Shown here: positions 8,518 through 20,814 of the stretch, one piece after another
How the letters are laid out: every line of letters starts with the position of its first letter
Position numbering within the stretch: position 1 is the first letter of the stretch
Assembly: GCF_030291135.1 (NCBI RefSeq)
Contig: NZ_CP127409.1
Coordinates: 2,542,001 to 2,606,000 of the forward strand
Direction: 5' to 3'
From: Rhodanobacter thiooxydans
GTDB taxonomy: Bacteria; Pseudomonadota; Gammaproteobacteria; Xanthomonadales; Rhodanobacteraceae
DNA length: 64,000 bases
Notes under the pieces: model-generated
What the model was told of the DNA's origin: nothing
What the model saw: the letters and a program-made list of their open reading frames with translations, nothing else
Database searches by the model: none
Program-made: the position numbers and the translations under genes

Positions 8518-9245
8518 AGCAACGCCGGAGCATCGTCACCGGCTTGCTGGTCGCCATGCTGTGGTCCGCCGCAGCGTGGCCCGGAAGCGCCCACGCCGAT
8601 CGTGCAACGGCCGCGACGCAATCGCCCGACAGCGTGCGTGCCGTGGCCGAACAGGCCATGCGCAAGCACTACGCGCTGCCGGGCAGCCGCGTCGTGGTCA
8701 GCTCCACGCCACTCGACCTGCGCCTGCACCTGGCTGCCTGCCGCGAGCCGCTGCGCGCGATGATTCCCCCCCAGGCGGCGGCTTCCTCGCGCATGACGGT
8801 GCGGGTGCAGTGCCCGCAGGACGGCGGCTGGACCGTGCGGGTGCCGCTGCAGCTGCAGCTGTTCCGCAGCGTGCTGGTGGCCAGCCGGGCGCTGCAGCGC
8901 GGCGACGGCGTAAGCGCCGCGGACGTGCGCGCCGAAGAACGGGACATCACCCGGCTCGGCTATGGCTACATCGAGAATCTCGACCAGGTGGCCGGCCGCA
9001 CGCTGGCCCGCACGCTGGCCGGCGGCAGCGTGCTCTCGCCCGGTGCGCTGGGCGGCCGCCGCATGGTGCGCGCCGGCGACCATGTGGAAATGGTGGCCAG
9101 GCTCGACGGCATCGAGGTGCGCGCGGCCGGCGTGGCGATGGGCAGCGGCGACAATGGCGCCCGGCTGCGGGTGCGCAACGAAAGCTCGGGCAAGGTGGTC
9201 GACGCGATGGTCAGTGCGCCCGGCGTGGTGGTCGCGCTGCCATGA
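8514..9245 (+). CDS. flgA: P-ring assembly chaperone FlgA
   Basis: FlgA is a periplasmic chaperone that helps FlgI polymerise into the P ring. The 243-residue protein starts [20 protein letters not shown], a Sec signal peptide ending near AHA. It has a SAF-like segment ([20 protein letters not shown]) and the conserved C-terminal part ([20 protein letters not shown]) of the FlgA family. The start is set by the ATGA overlap with the preceding receptor gene. It is separated from flgM by a sigma-28 promoter. Confidence 0.95.
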   Translation: MKQRRSIVTGLLVAMLWSAAAWPGSAHADRATAATQSPDSVRAVAEQAMRKHYALPGSRVVVSSTPLDLRLHLAACREPLRAMIPPQAAASSRMTVRVQCPQDGGWTVRVPLQLQLFRSVLVASRALQRGDGVSAADVRAEERDITRLGYGYIENLDQVAGRTLARTLAGGSVLSPGALGGRRMVRAGDHVEMVARLDGIEVRAAGVAMGSGDNGARLRVRNESSGKVVDAMVSAPGVVVALP

Positions 9246-9273
9246 GGACCTGTTCCTGATCTCCAGGCGCCCC

Positions 9274-9300
9274 TAAAGTTTCCGCGAAACCGGCCGATCT
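9274..9300 (+). promoter_or_regulatory. Sigma-28 (FliA) promoter of flgMN
   Basis: TAAAGTTT, 11 bases, GCCGATCT: the -35 element is a perfect FliA consensus and the -10 differs from GCCGATAA only in the last two bases. It lies 39 bases before the flgM ATG at 9339. FliA-driven transcription of its own anti-sigma factor gene is the known late-class arrangement. Confidence 0.9.
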
Positions 9301-9338
9301 GACAGTCACAGGGCCACACCCCCAGCGAGAACGGACCC

Positions 9339-9662
9339 ATGAATACGACCATTTCCAACAACGGCTTGCCGAAATTCACGCAGGCCACCGGCAGCTCGGG
9401 CAACGGCCCGTCCACCGCGGGCGCCAATCCGCCGGACGCCGCCGCTGCCGCGCCCAAAGCCGATGACCAGGTCAGGCTGACCGACTCGGCCCTTGCGTTG
9501 CAGCAGGCTGCCCGCGCCGGCGACGCGCCGGTGATCGATTCGCAGCGGGTGGAACGACTGCGCCAGACGCTGGCCGACGGCAGCTACAAGGTCGATGCCG
9601 GACGTATCGCCGACCGCATGCTCGCACTGGAGCAGCAACTCGGCGGCACGGGCAAGGCATGA
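9339..9662 (+). CDS. flgM: Anti-sigma-28 factor FlgM
   Basis: FlgM binds FliA and blocks late flagellar gene expression until it is exported through the finished hook. The 107-residue protein has the disordered N-terminal part and the C-terminal FliA-binding helices typical of FlgM: VRLTDSALALQQAARAGDAP followed by DSQRVERLRQTLADGSYKVD and RIADRMLALE. It lies directly downstream of a FliA promoter, and its stop overlaps the flgN ATG (ATGA). Confidence 0.95.
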   Translation: MNTTISNNGLPKFTQATGSSGNGPSTAGANPPDAAAAAPKADDQVRLTDSALALQQAARAGDAPVIDSQRVERLRQTLADGSYKVDAGRIADRMLALEQQLGGTGKA

Positions 9663-10105
9663 ACCGGCAGCTGCAGCACGAGCTGGACGATGCGCTCGCC
9701 GCGGTGCTGGGCGACATGCAGCAGGCGGTCGACCAGCTCGCCCGGGTGCTCGAGGCCGAGCGCGCCGCGCTGGACACGCGCGACAGCGACGCCCTGGGCC
9801 AGGCCGGCACGCGCAAGCAGACCCTCATGCTGCAACTGGAACAGCTCGACGCCGAGCGCCAGCAGCTGGCCTTCGAGCAGCCGGCCGCGGCGGCCGCAGC
9901 GACGTCGGCCTGGAGCAGGGTCGTGCAACGGCTGCAGTACTGCCACCTGCTCAACCAGCGCAACGGCAGCGTGGTCAGCCAGCGGCTGGGGCAGACGCGC
10001 CGGGCGCTGGCGGTGTTGACCGGCCATGCCGGCGAAAGCGAGCTGTACGGACGCTCCGGCGAGCTGCACGCCAGTTTGCGCTCACAGGTACTGGCGGCGG
10101 TGTGA
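9659..10105 (+). CDS. flgN: Flagellar export chaperone FlgN
   Basis: FlgN is a cytoplasmic chaperone for the hook-filament junction proteins FlgK and FlgL. The 148-residue product is almost entirely helical with heptad-rich stretches (LARVLEAERAALDTRDSDAL, RKQTLMLQLEQLDAERQQLA) and contains the family element YCHLLNQRNGSVVSQRLGQT. The start overlaps the flgM stop, the classical flgMN pairing. Confidence 0.93.
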   Translation: MNRQLQHELDDALAAVLGDMQQAVDQLARVLEAERAALDTRDSDALGQAGTRKQTLMLQLEQLDAERQQLAFEQPAAAAAATSAWSRVVQRLQYCHLLNQRNGSVVSQRLGQTRRALAVLTGHAGESELYGRSGELHASLRSQVLAAV

Positions 10106-10212
10106 CGCCGAGATGAGCGATGGCAGCGCCACCGGCCACACAGGCGATCTTCCCACTGACCGCGGAGCAGCCGCCTGCGGCATGCCCTCGCCCTAACTCA
10201 CGACGACCGATC

Positions 10213-11496
10213 ATGAGCAACCTCAACGCCTCCATCGCTGCCTCCCCTTCCATCGGCGCGCCAGGTTACGACGGCATGCCGACATCGGCACCGCTGCCGG
10301 TACTGCGCGTGCCGATGCTCGATCGCGAACGCCAGCTGTTCGCCTACGAGGTCGTGTTCCATCGCGAGCCAGGCGACGAACAGACCCTGCTGCAGTGCGT
10401 GCTGTCGACCATCACCGACGGCGCGCTGACCCGGCTGGTGCGCGGCAACCGCGCGTTCCTCAACATGCCGGCCGAGCTGCTGCCGGAAGATTCCGACGTC
10501 TTGCTGCACCAGCCGCGCCTCGGCGTGGTACTGCAGCCGGACGTTGCCAACGACGCGCCACTGATGAAGCGCCTGCAGCAGATGGCGCAACGCGGGTGCC
10601 AGTTCATGCTCGACGCGAGCGGCGTCGACCTGGAAAGCAGCCTGTCGCTCGAGACGCTGCTGCAGATGGTGCAGCTGGTGCGGCTGGATGCCAGCCATCT
10701 GACCCCGCAGCGGCTGAAGGAGCATGCCGAGCACCTGCACCTGCGCGGAATCCAGGTGGTTGCCGGCCACGTCAACGACCACCCCACCTACGAACGCTGT
10801 CTGGAGTTGCCATTCGAGGCGATCCAGGGACGCTACCTGCTGATCCCGCAACCGGTGGCGGTGCCCGTGCTCACCGCCAACCGGCTGAGCATGCTGCGCC
10901 TGATGCGCGTGCTGCAGGAAAGCAACCCCGGGCCGGTGGAGCTGGGCAACATCATCCGTGACGACGCGGTGCTCAGCTACAAGCTGCTGAGCTGTGTCAA
11001 CTCGGCCTACTTCGCGTTGCCGCGGCAGCTGAAGTCGGTGCAACAGGCCGCGATCTTCTTTGGCGTCACGCGCATGCGCAACTGGATCGACACCATGTCC
11101 ATGTGCGGCATGGACGACCGCCCACCGGAGCTGCTGCGCGCCGCACTGATCCGCGCGCACATGTGCGAGAAGCTGGCCACCGGCATGCCCAACGGCTATC
11201 CGGAGATGGCCTTCACCGTGGGCCTGTTCTCCCTGCTCGACACCCTGATGTGCGCGCCGATGGAATTCCTGCTGACCCACCTGCGGCTGGTGCCGGAGAT
11301 CAGCGACGCGCTGACCGGTCGCGGTGGCCCGTTCGCACCCTTGCTGAAGCAGATCATCGCCTGGGAAGCTGGCGAGCTGACCAGCGAACACGCCGTACCG
11401 CAGCGCATCCAGCGCATGGCCACGATCTACCTGGGCGCCACGCAGTGGGCCGACCAGGTGTTCGCCTCCGCGGGCGGCAAGTCGGCTAGCGCATGA
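10213..11496 (+). CDS. Degenerate EAL plus HDOD domain regulator (YuxH-like)
   Basis: The protein has 427 residues from the ATG at 10213; 31 further in-frame codons upstream reach an ATG at 10120 but look non-coding. Residues ~20-220 resemble an EAL fold, but the catalytic EAL motif is replaced (FAYEVVFHR) and metal ligands are not recognisable, so c-di-GMP hydrolysis is unlikely. Residues ~230-415 form an HDOD domain (NIIRDDAVLSYKLLSCVNSA, AAIFFGVTRMRNWIDTMSMC). Such EAL-HDOD proteins are signalling adaptors, some acting in motility or chemotaxis. The gene lies 108 bases after flgN in the same direction, which suggests a motility role (inference). Its stop region overlaps the convergent gene by 11 bases. 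Confidence 0.85.
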   Translation: MSNLNASIAASPSIGAPGYDGMPTSAPLPVLRVPMLDRERQLFAYEVVFHREPGDEQTLLQCVLSTITDGALTRLVRGNRAFLNMPAELLPEDSDVLLHQPRLGVVLQPDVANDAPLMKRLQQMAQRGCQFMLDASGVDLESSLSLETLLQMVQLVRLDASHLTPQRLKEHAEHLHLRGIQVVAGHVNDHPTYERCLELPFEAIQGRYLLIPQPVAVPVLTANRLSMLRLMRVLQESNPGPVELGNIIRDDAVLSYKLLSCVNSAYFALPRQLKSVQQAAIFFGVTRMRNWIDTMSMCGMDDRPPELLRAALIRAHMCEKLATGMPNGYPEMAFTVGLFSLLDTLMCAPMEFLLTHLRLVPEISDALTGRGGPFAPLLKQIIAWEAGELTSEHAVPQRIQRMATIYLGATQWADQVFASAGGKSASA

Positions 11497-12547
11497 AAGA
11501 AGGCGTGGCTGTGCCGCGCGCGCGACGCAGCCGCCACCCGGTGAGCAACAGGCCGAGTACCGTCAGCGCCAGCCAGCCGCACATGGTCCCTGTGTCGTTG
11601 CCAAGCCAGAGCACGCTGGCCACGCTGCCAACCACCAGCGCGCCCAGACCAACAGCCAGCAGCGGATCGTGCCGGTCGCGCTGGGCCGAGAGCAGCGCAA
11701 ACGCACCCAGCGACGCCAGCAGCACGGCCAGGATCCGCCAGCTCAGCACGTATTCCGGCGGCACCGGCAGGTCCGGGAAGATGTCCAGCACCGGCACATC
11801 GCCGACCTGCACGACGTAACCCTTGCCGTCGGCCGCATCGCTGGCCGCCACCAGCCGGTCACCGTCGATGCGGCCGACCACGGTCAACTGCTGCAGCGGC
11901 ACTTCGTTCCAGCTCACCCGCACGTCGCCCAGCCGCGGGTCGCCCGGCCGCGCACTGGTCACCAGGTAATCCTGGTAGCGGGTGAAGCTGGCCGCGAGGT
12001 TTGCCGGCAGCGCGCCCGGATCCGGCGTGACCCGCTGCGTACCCGGCAACGCATGCAGCAGCACGGGTCCCAGCCCGAACCCGCCGAGCCGCACCAGGCC
12101 GGCGTCGAACTGCTTGCCGCTGAGCGGGAAGCTGGCCGGGTTCGCATGGCCTTGCGGCTCCTCGAAATGGCCGGCATCGAGCAGGTGGTCGACCCAGTCC
12201 AGTTCGTAGTGCACGCTGCTGCCGACACGCACCTCGCGCCACTGGAACATCTCCACGTGGCGCACCAACACCGGGGTATTCGCCAGCAGGTTGAAATCCG
12301 GGTCGCGCGGCGCCTCCACCACGGTCGGCGTGCCGACCACCCGCGCCATGGCGCCGTGCTGGCCGCCGCTCGGCGGCGAGTTCGCCCCCAGGTCGATCAC
12401 CTCGCCACCATGCAGGCTGGCCACCGCGCGGTAGTTCAGCAGGCTGCGGGAAGTCATCGCCACCAGGCCGATGCCGGCCAGCACCAGCAGCGCGCCGAAG
12501 ATGTTCAGCAGCAGCCCGCGCATGGATATCCTCCTGCGAAAATCCAT
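11486..12547 (-). CDS. TMEM43 family membrane protein
   Basis: The 353-residue protein has an N-terminal membrane segment (LLLNIFGALLVLAGIGLVAM), a long extracytoplasmic region with FQWREVRVGSSVHYELDWVD, and a C-terminal cluster of hydrophobic helices (ILAVLLASLGAFALLSAQ, LALTVLGLLLTGWRL). This layout and the WRE/Y.Y.W block match the TMEM43 family, whose bacterial function is unknown. The ATG at 12547 overlaps the stop of the upstream hydrolase gene (TGATG), so the two are co-translated. Its 3' end overlaps the end of the EAL-HDOD gene on the other strand. Confidence 0.75.
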   Translation of the reverse strand: MDFRRRISMRGLLLNIFGALLVLAGIGLVAMTSRSLLNYRAVASLHGGEVIDLGANSPPSGGQHGAMARVVGTPTVVEAPRDPDFNLLANTPVLVRHVEMFQWREVRVGSSVHYELDWVDHLLDAGHFEEPQGHANPASFPLSGKQFDAGLVRLGGFGLGPVLLHALPGTQRVTPDPGALPANLAASFTRYQDYLVTSARPGDPRLGDVRVSWNEVPLQQLTVVGRIDGDRLVAASDAADGKGYVVQVGDVPVLDIFPDLPVPPEYVLSWRILAVLLASLGAFALLSAQRDRHDPLLAVGLGALVVGSVASVLWLGNDTGTMCGWLALTVLGLLLTGWRLRRARGTATPSFMR

Positions 12548-13419
12548 CAGGCCACCCCGGTCCGATGCTGCGGCGGGACACCGCGCAACGCACGCTGCTC
12601 GTCGGCGGTACCGAAGCGGCCGCGCTCGTCGCGGGTCACCCGCGCCAGCGCGCACTCGTGGTCATGCGTGAAGAACAGTCGCACGCCGCGCGCCAGCTTG
12701 TCTTCCAGGAACACGCGCTTCTCGTCGACCAGCTTCTCCGGCCAGCGGTCGTAGCCCATGGTGATCGGCAGATGCACCCAGAAGCGGCCGGGGATCAGGT
12801 CGGCGCAGAACACCACGCCGCCGGCTTCGGCCAGCATCAGGCCCGGCGTATGGCCGTCCGAAAAGAAGAAGCGAACTGACTCGCCCAGCGTCTGCGAATG
12901 TTCGCCCTCGACCAGCTCCAGCCGGCCGCTGGCTTCCAGCAAAGGCTGCAACTCCGGCACGAACGAGGCGCGGTCGCGCGGGTGCGGATGCGTGGCGCGG
13001 CGCCAGTGCTCCGCACCCACCACGAAACGCGCGTTCGGGAACAGCAGCCGCGGCGGCTGGCCCTCTTCCCATGCCGCCAGCAGGCCGCCGGCATGGTCGA
13101 AATGCAGGTGCGACAGCACCACCACGTCGATGTCCTCGTGGGTGAGCCCGGCCTCGGCCAGCGAGTCCAGCAGCACATGCCGCGGTTCGACCACGCCGTA
13201 GCGCTCGCGCAGCGCCGGCTCGAAGAATGCGCCGATGCCGGTCTCGAACAACACGTTGCGCCCGTCCAGATCCTTCACCAGCAGGCAGCGGCAGGCAAGC
13301 GGAATGCGGTTCTCTGCATCCGGCTCGATCCAGCGCGACCACAGCGCCTTCGGCGCATTGCCAAACATCGCACCGCCATCGAGTTGCTGCGAATTGCCCA
13401 GCAGGGACCAGAGTTCCAT
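12547..13419 (-). CDS. Metallo-beta-lactamase-fold hydrolase
   Basis: This is a cytoplasmic zinc hydrolase of the MBL superfamily, 290 residues from the ATG at 13419. The signature HLHFDHAG (residues ~100-107) supplies the first zinc ligands. Other ligands are in GAEHW, SDGHTPG and near TMGYDRW / FTHDHE. There is no signal peptide. The family includes lactonases and many uncharacterised esterases, so the substrate is unknown. The opening [20 protein letters not shown] recurs, nearly identical, in a truncated ORF just upstream (13421-13576). It is coupled downstream to the TMEM43-like gene. Confidence 0.85.
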   Translation of the reverse strand: MELWSLLGNSQQLDGGAMFGNAPKALWSRWIEPDAENRIPLACRCLLVKDLDGRNVLFETGIGAFFEPALRERYGVVEPRHVLLDSLAEAGLTHEDIDVVVLSHLHFDHAGGLLAAWEEGQPPRLLFPNARFVVGAEHWRRATHPHPRDRASFVPELQPLLEASGRLELVEGEHSQTLGESVRFFFSDGHTPGLMLAEAGGVVFCADLIPGRFWVHLPITMGYDRWPEKLVDEKRVFLEDKLARGVRLFFTHDHECALARVTRDERGRFGTADEQRALRGVPPQHRTGVA

Positions 13420-13420
13420 A

Positions 13421-13576
13421 TCAGATATCTCGCGTTGCCGACGGATTCGCCGGGAGCGAATCCGGACGCCGCAGGCGGCCCCGCGCAACGCGCGGGGTGA
13501 GGCCCATGGATGGGCCGAACAACATGGCGCCGCCGTCCAGCTGCTGCGAATTGCCCTGAATCGAGAACAGTTCCAT
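13421..13576 (-). pseudogene. Truncated duplicate of the MBL hydrolase 5' end
   Basis: An ATG at 13576 opens a 51-codon frame starting [20 protein letters not shown]. It matches the first 20 residues of the adjacent MBL hydrolase ([20 protein letters not shown]) at both protein and DNA level. After about 21 residues similarity stops and the frame runs through palindromic repeat DNA to end at 13421. The zinc-binding core is absent, so it cannot be an enzyme. I read it as the remnant of a tandem paralogue whose body was lost and replaced by a repeat. Confidence 0.7.
13443..13516. repeat. Palindromic repeat block between MBL gene and its remnant
   Basis: Two short hairpins lie here: GGATTCGC / GCGAATCC (13443-13450 and 13456-13463) and GGCCCAT / ATGGGCC (13501-13507 and 13510-13516), joined by a GC-rich segment. 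Blocks of this kind resemble the REP-like intergenic repeats common in Xanthomonadales genomes. It lies exactly where the truncated MBL copy loses similarity. Confidence 0.5.
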
Positions 13577-13584
13577 GGCTGACC

Positions 13585-16804
<3,220 letters not shown>

Positions 16805-17386
16805 CTAGCTTAACGGAAGCGCGCGCCGATAGAGCGCAAAACGCACCTCGCCGGCCTGCCCTTCGCGGTGCAGCTGCCAGTTCGGCGGCAGCGCCGGCGC
16901 GAGGCCGCGTGGCGATTCCACGTAGATCAACCCTCGCGCAGCCAGCCAGCCGCCCTGCTCCAGCTGCCGCGCCAGCGCCGGCCACAGCTCCAGCGCGAAT
17001 GGCGGGTCGAGGAAGACCAGGTCGTACGGGTGCGCCGCGCCCTGCAGGAACAGCCCCGCGTCGAGCACCGCCAGCTGGCCGGCTTCGGTCTTCAAACGCG
17101 CCAGGTTCGCGCGCAGCGCCTGCGCCGCGCGCGCGTCGCGCTCGACGAACTGCACGCTGGCCGCACCGCGCGACAGCGCCTCGATGCCGAGCGCGCCGGT
17201 GCCGGCGCACAGGTCCAGGCAGCGCGCACCGTCGATCACCGGCGCCAGCCAGTTGAACAGGGTCTCGCGCACCCGCTCAGGGGTAGGCCGCAGACCCGAC
17301 AGATCCGGCACGTCGAGCCGCGAATTGCGCAGGCTGCCGCCGATGATGCGGATCCGCCCCGCTGCGGCCTTGCGCCCGCCGTTCAT
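16805..17386 (-). CDS. rsmD: 16S rRNA (guanine966-N2)-methyltransferase
   Basis: RsmD methylates G966 of 16S rRNA in the 30S subunit using S-adenosylmethionine. The 193-residue protein has RIIGGSLRNSRLDVPD at the start, the SAM-binding motif DLCAGTGALGIEALSRGA and the catalytic LVFLDPPF. Length is normal. It diverges from ftsY across a 90-base gap. Confidence 0.96.
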   Translation of the reverse strand: MNGGRKAAAGRIRIIGGSLRNSRLDVPDLSGLRPTPERVRETLFNWLAPVIDGARCLDLCAGTGALGIEALSRGAASVQFVERDARAAQALRANLARLKTEAGQLAVLDAGLFLQGAAHPYDLVFLDPPFALELWPALARQLEQGGWLAARGLIYVESPRGLAPALPPNWQLHREGQAGEVRFALYRRALPLS

Positions 17387-17475
17387 GCCGCCGGACCCTC
17401 GGCAATCAGACCCTCAGCGGCCCGTACAGGTTGGAGTGTTAGCATGCCGCCCATTGTCTTTGAATCACGGCCGCA

Positions 17476-18615
17476 ATGCTCAAGTTCTGGAAGAAGAAAC
17501 CTGCCGGCAAGGACGCGCAGCAAGCCACCGCCAAGGCACCTGCCGACGCCAGCGTGCCGGAAAGCGGCGACGGAACCCTGCACGAGGCGCTGGCGGAAAT
17601 TCCCGCGCCCGCCGAAACCCGGCCCGACACTGAGCGCTTCGTGGCGCCCGCCGCCGAAGCCGCCACCGAAACACCGGCATCGACCCGGCGCAGCTGGCGC
17701 GAGCGGTTGTCCGGCAATGTATTCGCGCGCAGCCTCGGCTCGCTGTTCGTGCGCCATCCCCGGCTCGACGACGACCTGCTCGACGAACTGGAAACCACCC
17801 TGATCACCGCCGACGTCGGCATCGAGGCCAGCACCGAGCTGGTCGAGAACCTGCGCAAGCGCATGCACAAGCGCGAGTTCGCCGACGCCCCGGCGCTGCT
17901 GGCCGCACTGCGCCAGGCGCTGGTGGCCCTGCTCAAGCCGGTTGAGCAGCCGCTGGACATGCGCGGCCGGCAGCCGTTCGTGGTGCTGGTGGTCGGCATC
18001 AACGGCGCCGGCAAGACCACCACCATCGGCAAGCTGGCCCGCCGCTGGCGCGACGAGAAGCGCGCGGTGATGCTGGCTGCCGGCGACACCTTCCGCGCCG
18101 CCGCGGTCGAGCAGCTGAAGACCTGGGGCGAACGCAACGCCGTGCCGGTGATCTCGCAAGGGCAGGACGCCGACGCCGCCAGCGTGATCTTCGACGCACT
18201 GCAGGCAGCACGCTCGCGCGGTGCTGACGTGCTGATCGCCGACACCGCCGGCCGCTTGCACACCCAGGGCGGACTGATGGACGAACTGGGCAAGATCGCC
18301 CGCGTGCTGAAGAAGCTCGACGCCGACGCGCCGCACGAGGTGCTGATGGTGATCGACGGCACCACCGGCCAGAACGCGGTCAACCAGGTACGCCAGTTCC
18401 GCCAGATCGTGGGCGTGACCGGCCTGGTCGTGACCAAGCTCGACGGCACCGCCAAGGGCGGCGTGGTGTTCGCGCTGGCGCGCGAGTTCGGCCTGCCGAT
18501 CCGCTTCGTGGGGCTGGGCGAAACCGCCACCGACCTGCGCGTGTTCGAGGCCGAGGCGTTCGTCGACGGCCTGCTGCCGGCCAGCCTCGGTGGCGAGGCG
18601 CCCGACCATGACTGA
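17476..18615 (+). CDS. ftsY: Signal recognition particle receptor FtsY
   Basis: FtsY is the SRP receptor GTPase that docks ribosome-nascent-chain complexes at the membrane. The 379-residue protein has an acidic/Ala-rich N-terminal A region (~1-75), an N domain and the G domain. The G domain has G1 GINGAGKTTTIGKLA, DTFRAAAVEQL, G3 DTAGRLHTQ, and G4 TKLDGTAKGG. The C-terminal membrane-targeting GLGE motif (FVGLGETATDL) is present. It heads a rightward run of genes ending in yggX. Confidence 0.98.
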   Translation: MLKFWKKKPAGKDAQQATAKAPADASVPESGDGTLHEALAEIPAPAETRPDTERFVAPAAEAATETPASTRRSWRERLSGNVFARSLGSLFVRHPRLDDDLLDELETTLITADVGIEASTELVENLRKRMHKREFADAPALLAALRQALVALLKPVEQPLDMRGRQPFVVLVVGINGAGKTTTIGKLARRWRDEKRAVMLAAGDTFRAAAVEQLKTWGERNAVPVISQGQDADAASVIFDALQAARSRGADVLIADTAGRLHTQGGLMDELGKIARVLKKLDADAPHEVLMVIDGTTGQNAVNQVRQFRQIVGVTGLVVTKLDGTAKGGVVFALAREFGLPIRFVGLGETATDLRVFEAEAFVDGLLPASLGGEAPDHD

Positions 18616-18638
18616 ACCACGACGGCGAGGTTGAACGC

Positions 18639-19706
18639 ATGTCGCGCCGACTGCGGCTGACCCTGCTGGCACTTGGCAGCTTCGTGCTGACGGTGATGCT
18701 TGCCGCGGTGATCGCCGTCTACCTGCTGCTGCAGCCGGAGCGCTTCACCCGCATGCTGCAGACCCAGGCACGCAGCGCCGGGCTCGAACTGAACCTGGCC
18801 AGCCCGGCCAGCCCGACCCTGTTCCCGCGGCCGGCGCTGGACCTGGACGGCATCACGCTCAACGCCGCAGGCGCCAGCGCGCCGATCCTGCTGGCCGCGC
18901 ACGGCCAGCTGGCGTTGCCGTGGCATACCGTGCTCGGCGGTCCCACGGTGATTTCGCAACTGCAGATCGAATCGCCGCGGGTCGACCTCGACGCGCTGCA
19001 GGAGTGGCTCGCCGCCCTGCCCGCGCAGCCCGCGGGCGCGCCGCCGAACATCCCGCGCATCGACACCGGTGTCAGCATCAGCCACGGCAGCGTGGTGCGT
19101 GGCAACCAGGTGCTGCTCGGCAACGTCTCGCTCGAAGCCGGCAGCCTGATTTCCGGCCAGCCGTTCCCGCTGCGCCTGTCCGCCGTCACCGCCACCGGCA
19201 CGCCGCTGCAACTGCGGCTGTCCGCCACGCCGCGCATCGAAGGCAATGCACTGCAGTTGAACAACATCACCCTGCACCTGTCGCAGGGCAGCGCGATGAC
19301 GCTCGCGCTCACCGGCAATGCGCGCTGGCACGGCGCCGCCGACGCCGCCGCCAGCCTTGCCGGCAAGCTCGACCAGGCCAGTGCCGGCCAGTACGACATC
19401 TCGCTGCTGCTGACCCCTGCCGACCAGAACAACCCGCTGCTGCTCGCGCTGAAACTCGACGGCCCCGCCAACCACGCCGACCTGCGCCTGCCGCCGCTGG
19501 CGCTGGCGCACTGGTGGAACCAGCTGGGCAATCCGCAAGGGCCGCAATTGAGCGTGCCGCCGGGCAGCGGCCACGCGGAAATCGCGAAGCTCGACGCCGC
19601 TGGCATCAGCATCGAAGGCCTCACCATCAGCACCGGCGATGCCGTGCCCGCGCCGGCCGGGACGGCAGCCGCGCCAGCGAAACCCGCCGGCAAGAAACAG
19701 CCATGA
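18639..19706 (+). CDS. AsmA-like inner-membrane anchored protein
   Basis: The 355-residue protein has one N-terminal membrane segment (LALGSFVLTVMLAAVIAVYL) followed by a beta-rich periplasmic part. The latter includes GLELNLASPASPTLFPRPAL, the AsmA-type element in which an early bridge-like repeat follows the anchor. AsmA-family proteins are implicated in lipid transport to, or assembly of, the outer membrane. This copy is much shorter than AsmA itself and ends in an Ala/Pro/Lys tail. Its stop overlaps the mutY ATG (ATGA). Confidence 0.65.
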   Translation: MSRRLRLTLLALGSFVLTVMLAAVIAVYLLLQPERFTRMLQTQARSAGLELNLASPASPTLFPRPALDLDGITLNAAGASAPILLAAHGQLALPWHTVLGGPTVISQLQIESPRVDLDALQEWLAALPAQPAGAPPNIPRIDTGVSISHGSVVRGNQVLLGNVSLEAGSLISGQPFPLRLSAVTATGTPLQLRLSATPRIEGNALQLNNITLHLSQGSAMTLALTGNARWHGAADAAASLAGKLDQASAGQYDISLLLTPADQNNPLLLALKLDGPANHADLRLPPLALAHWWNQLGNPQGPQLSVPPGSGHAEIAKLDAAGISIEGLTISTGDAVPAPAGTAAAPAKPAGKKQP

Positions 19707-20764
19707 GCGCAGCCCTGGCGACCCGCCTGCTGCGCTGGTTCGACCAGCACGGCCGCAAGGACCTGCCCTGGCAGCGCACGCTCAACGACGGCCGGCGCGA
19801 CGCCTACCGCGTATGGCTGTCCGAGGTGATGCTGCAGCAGACCCAGGTCGCCACCGTGGTCGGCTATTTCGAGCGCTTCGTCCGTGCGCTGCCCACCCTG
19901 CGCGCGCTCGCCGCCGCCGACGAGGACACCGTGCTGGCGCTGTGGTCCGGCCTCGGCTACTACCGTCGCGCGCGCTTCCTGCATCGCGCCGCGCAGCTCT
20001 GCGTGGAACGGCACGGCGGCGAACTGCCGCGCGACTTCGCGGCATTGAGCGCACTGCCCGGCATCGGCCGTTCTACCTCCGGCGCGATCCTGGCGCAGGC
20101 GCACGGCCTGCGCTTTCCCATCCTCGACGGCAACGTCAAGCGCGTGCTGACCCGCTACCACGGCATCCACGGCCACCCCGGCGAAAGCGCGGTAGAAAAA
20201 CAGCTGTGGCAACACGCCGAGACGCACACGCCGAAAACTCGCGTCGCCGACTACACCCAGGCGATCATGGATCTCGGCGCGACGCTGTGCACGCGCTCGC
20301 GCCCACGCTGCGGGGACTGCCCGCTGGCCACCGGCTGCATCGCCCATCGCGACGACCTCACCGCGCAGCTGCCCAGCCGCAAGCCAACCAGATCCATTCC
20401 CACCCGCGCCACCGTGATGCTGATCCTGCGCGACCATGATCGACGCGTGCTGCTGGAACGGCGCGGTCCGCAAGGCGTGTGGTCCGGCCTGTGGAGCCTG
20501 CCCGAAGCGGGCGACCCGGGCAGCGCCTGGCGCCTCGCGCAGCAGCACGCGCAGATCGACGACGCGCAGGCGCTTGCCCCGTTCACCCACGTGTTCAGCC
20601 ATTACCGGCTCGACATCGAGCCGCTGCTGTTCGACCGCGCGACAGCACGCGGCGGCATCGCCGATAATCCGCATCTGCGCTGGTGCAGCGCCGGCGAACT
20701 CGGCGCACTCGGCCTGCCCGCACCGGTGCGCAGCCTCCTGCTGCAGATCAACGACAGCACCTGA
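19703..20764 (+). CDS. mutY: A/G-specific adenine DNA glycosylase
   Basis: MutY removes adenine mispaired with 8-oxoguanine. The 353-residue protein has the catalytic Glu in [10 protein letters not shown], the helix-hairpin-helix [12 protein letters not shown], the catalytic Asp in [10 protein letters not shown] and an iron-sulfur site C-x6-C-x2-C-x5-C ([17 protein letters not shown]). The C-terminal ~120 residues are the MutT-like 8-oxoG recognition domain ([12 protein letters not shown]). It is coupled to the AsmA-like gene upstream and followed by yggX, the usual mutY-yggX order. Confidence 0.98.
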   Translation: MSAALATRLLRWFDQHGRKDLPWQRTLNDGRRDAYRVWLSEVMLQQTQVATVVGYFERFVRALPTLRALAAADEDTVLALWSGLGYYRRARFLHRAAQLCVERHGGELPRDFAALSALPGIGRSTSGAILAQAHGLRFPILDGNVKRVLTRYHGIHGHPGESAVEKQLWQHAETHTPKTRVADYTQAIMDLGATLCTRSRPRCGDCPLATGCIAHRDDLTAQLPSRKPTRSIPTRATVMLILRDHDRRVLLERRGPQGVWSGLWSLPEAGDPGSAWRLAQQHAQIDDAQALAPFTHVFSHYRLDIEPLLFDRATARGGIADNPHLRWCSAGELGALGLPAPVRSLLLQINDST

Positions 20765-20814
20765 GCAGAACGGCAAGCTGCCTCCATTATTGTGGTCCCA
20801 TCAGGATTCGAACC

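Noticed and set aside
17383..18672. A 429-codon open frame antisense to ftsY
   Set aside because: ftsY on the other strand has all GTPase motifs; this frame is His/Gln/Val-rich shadow sequence with no family similarity.
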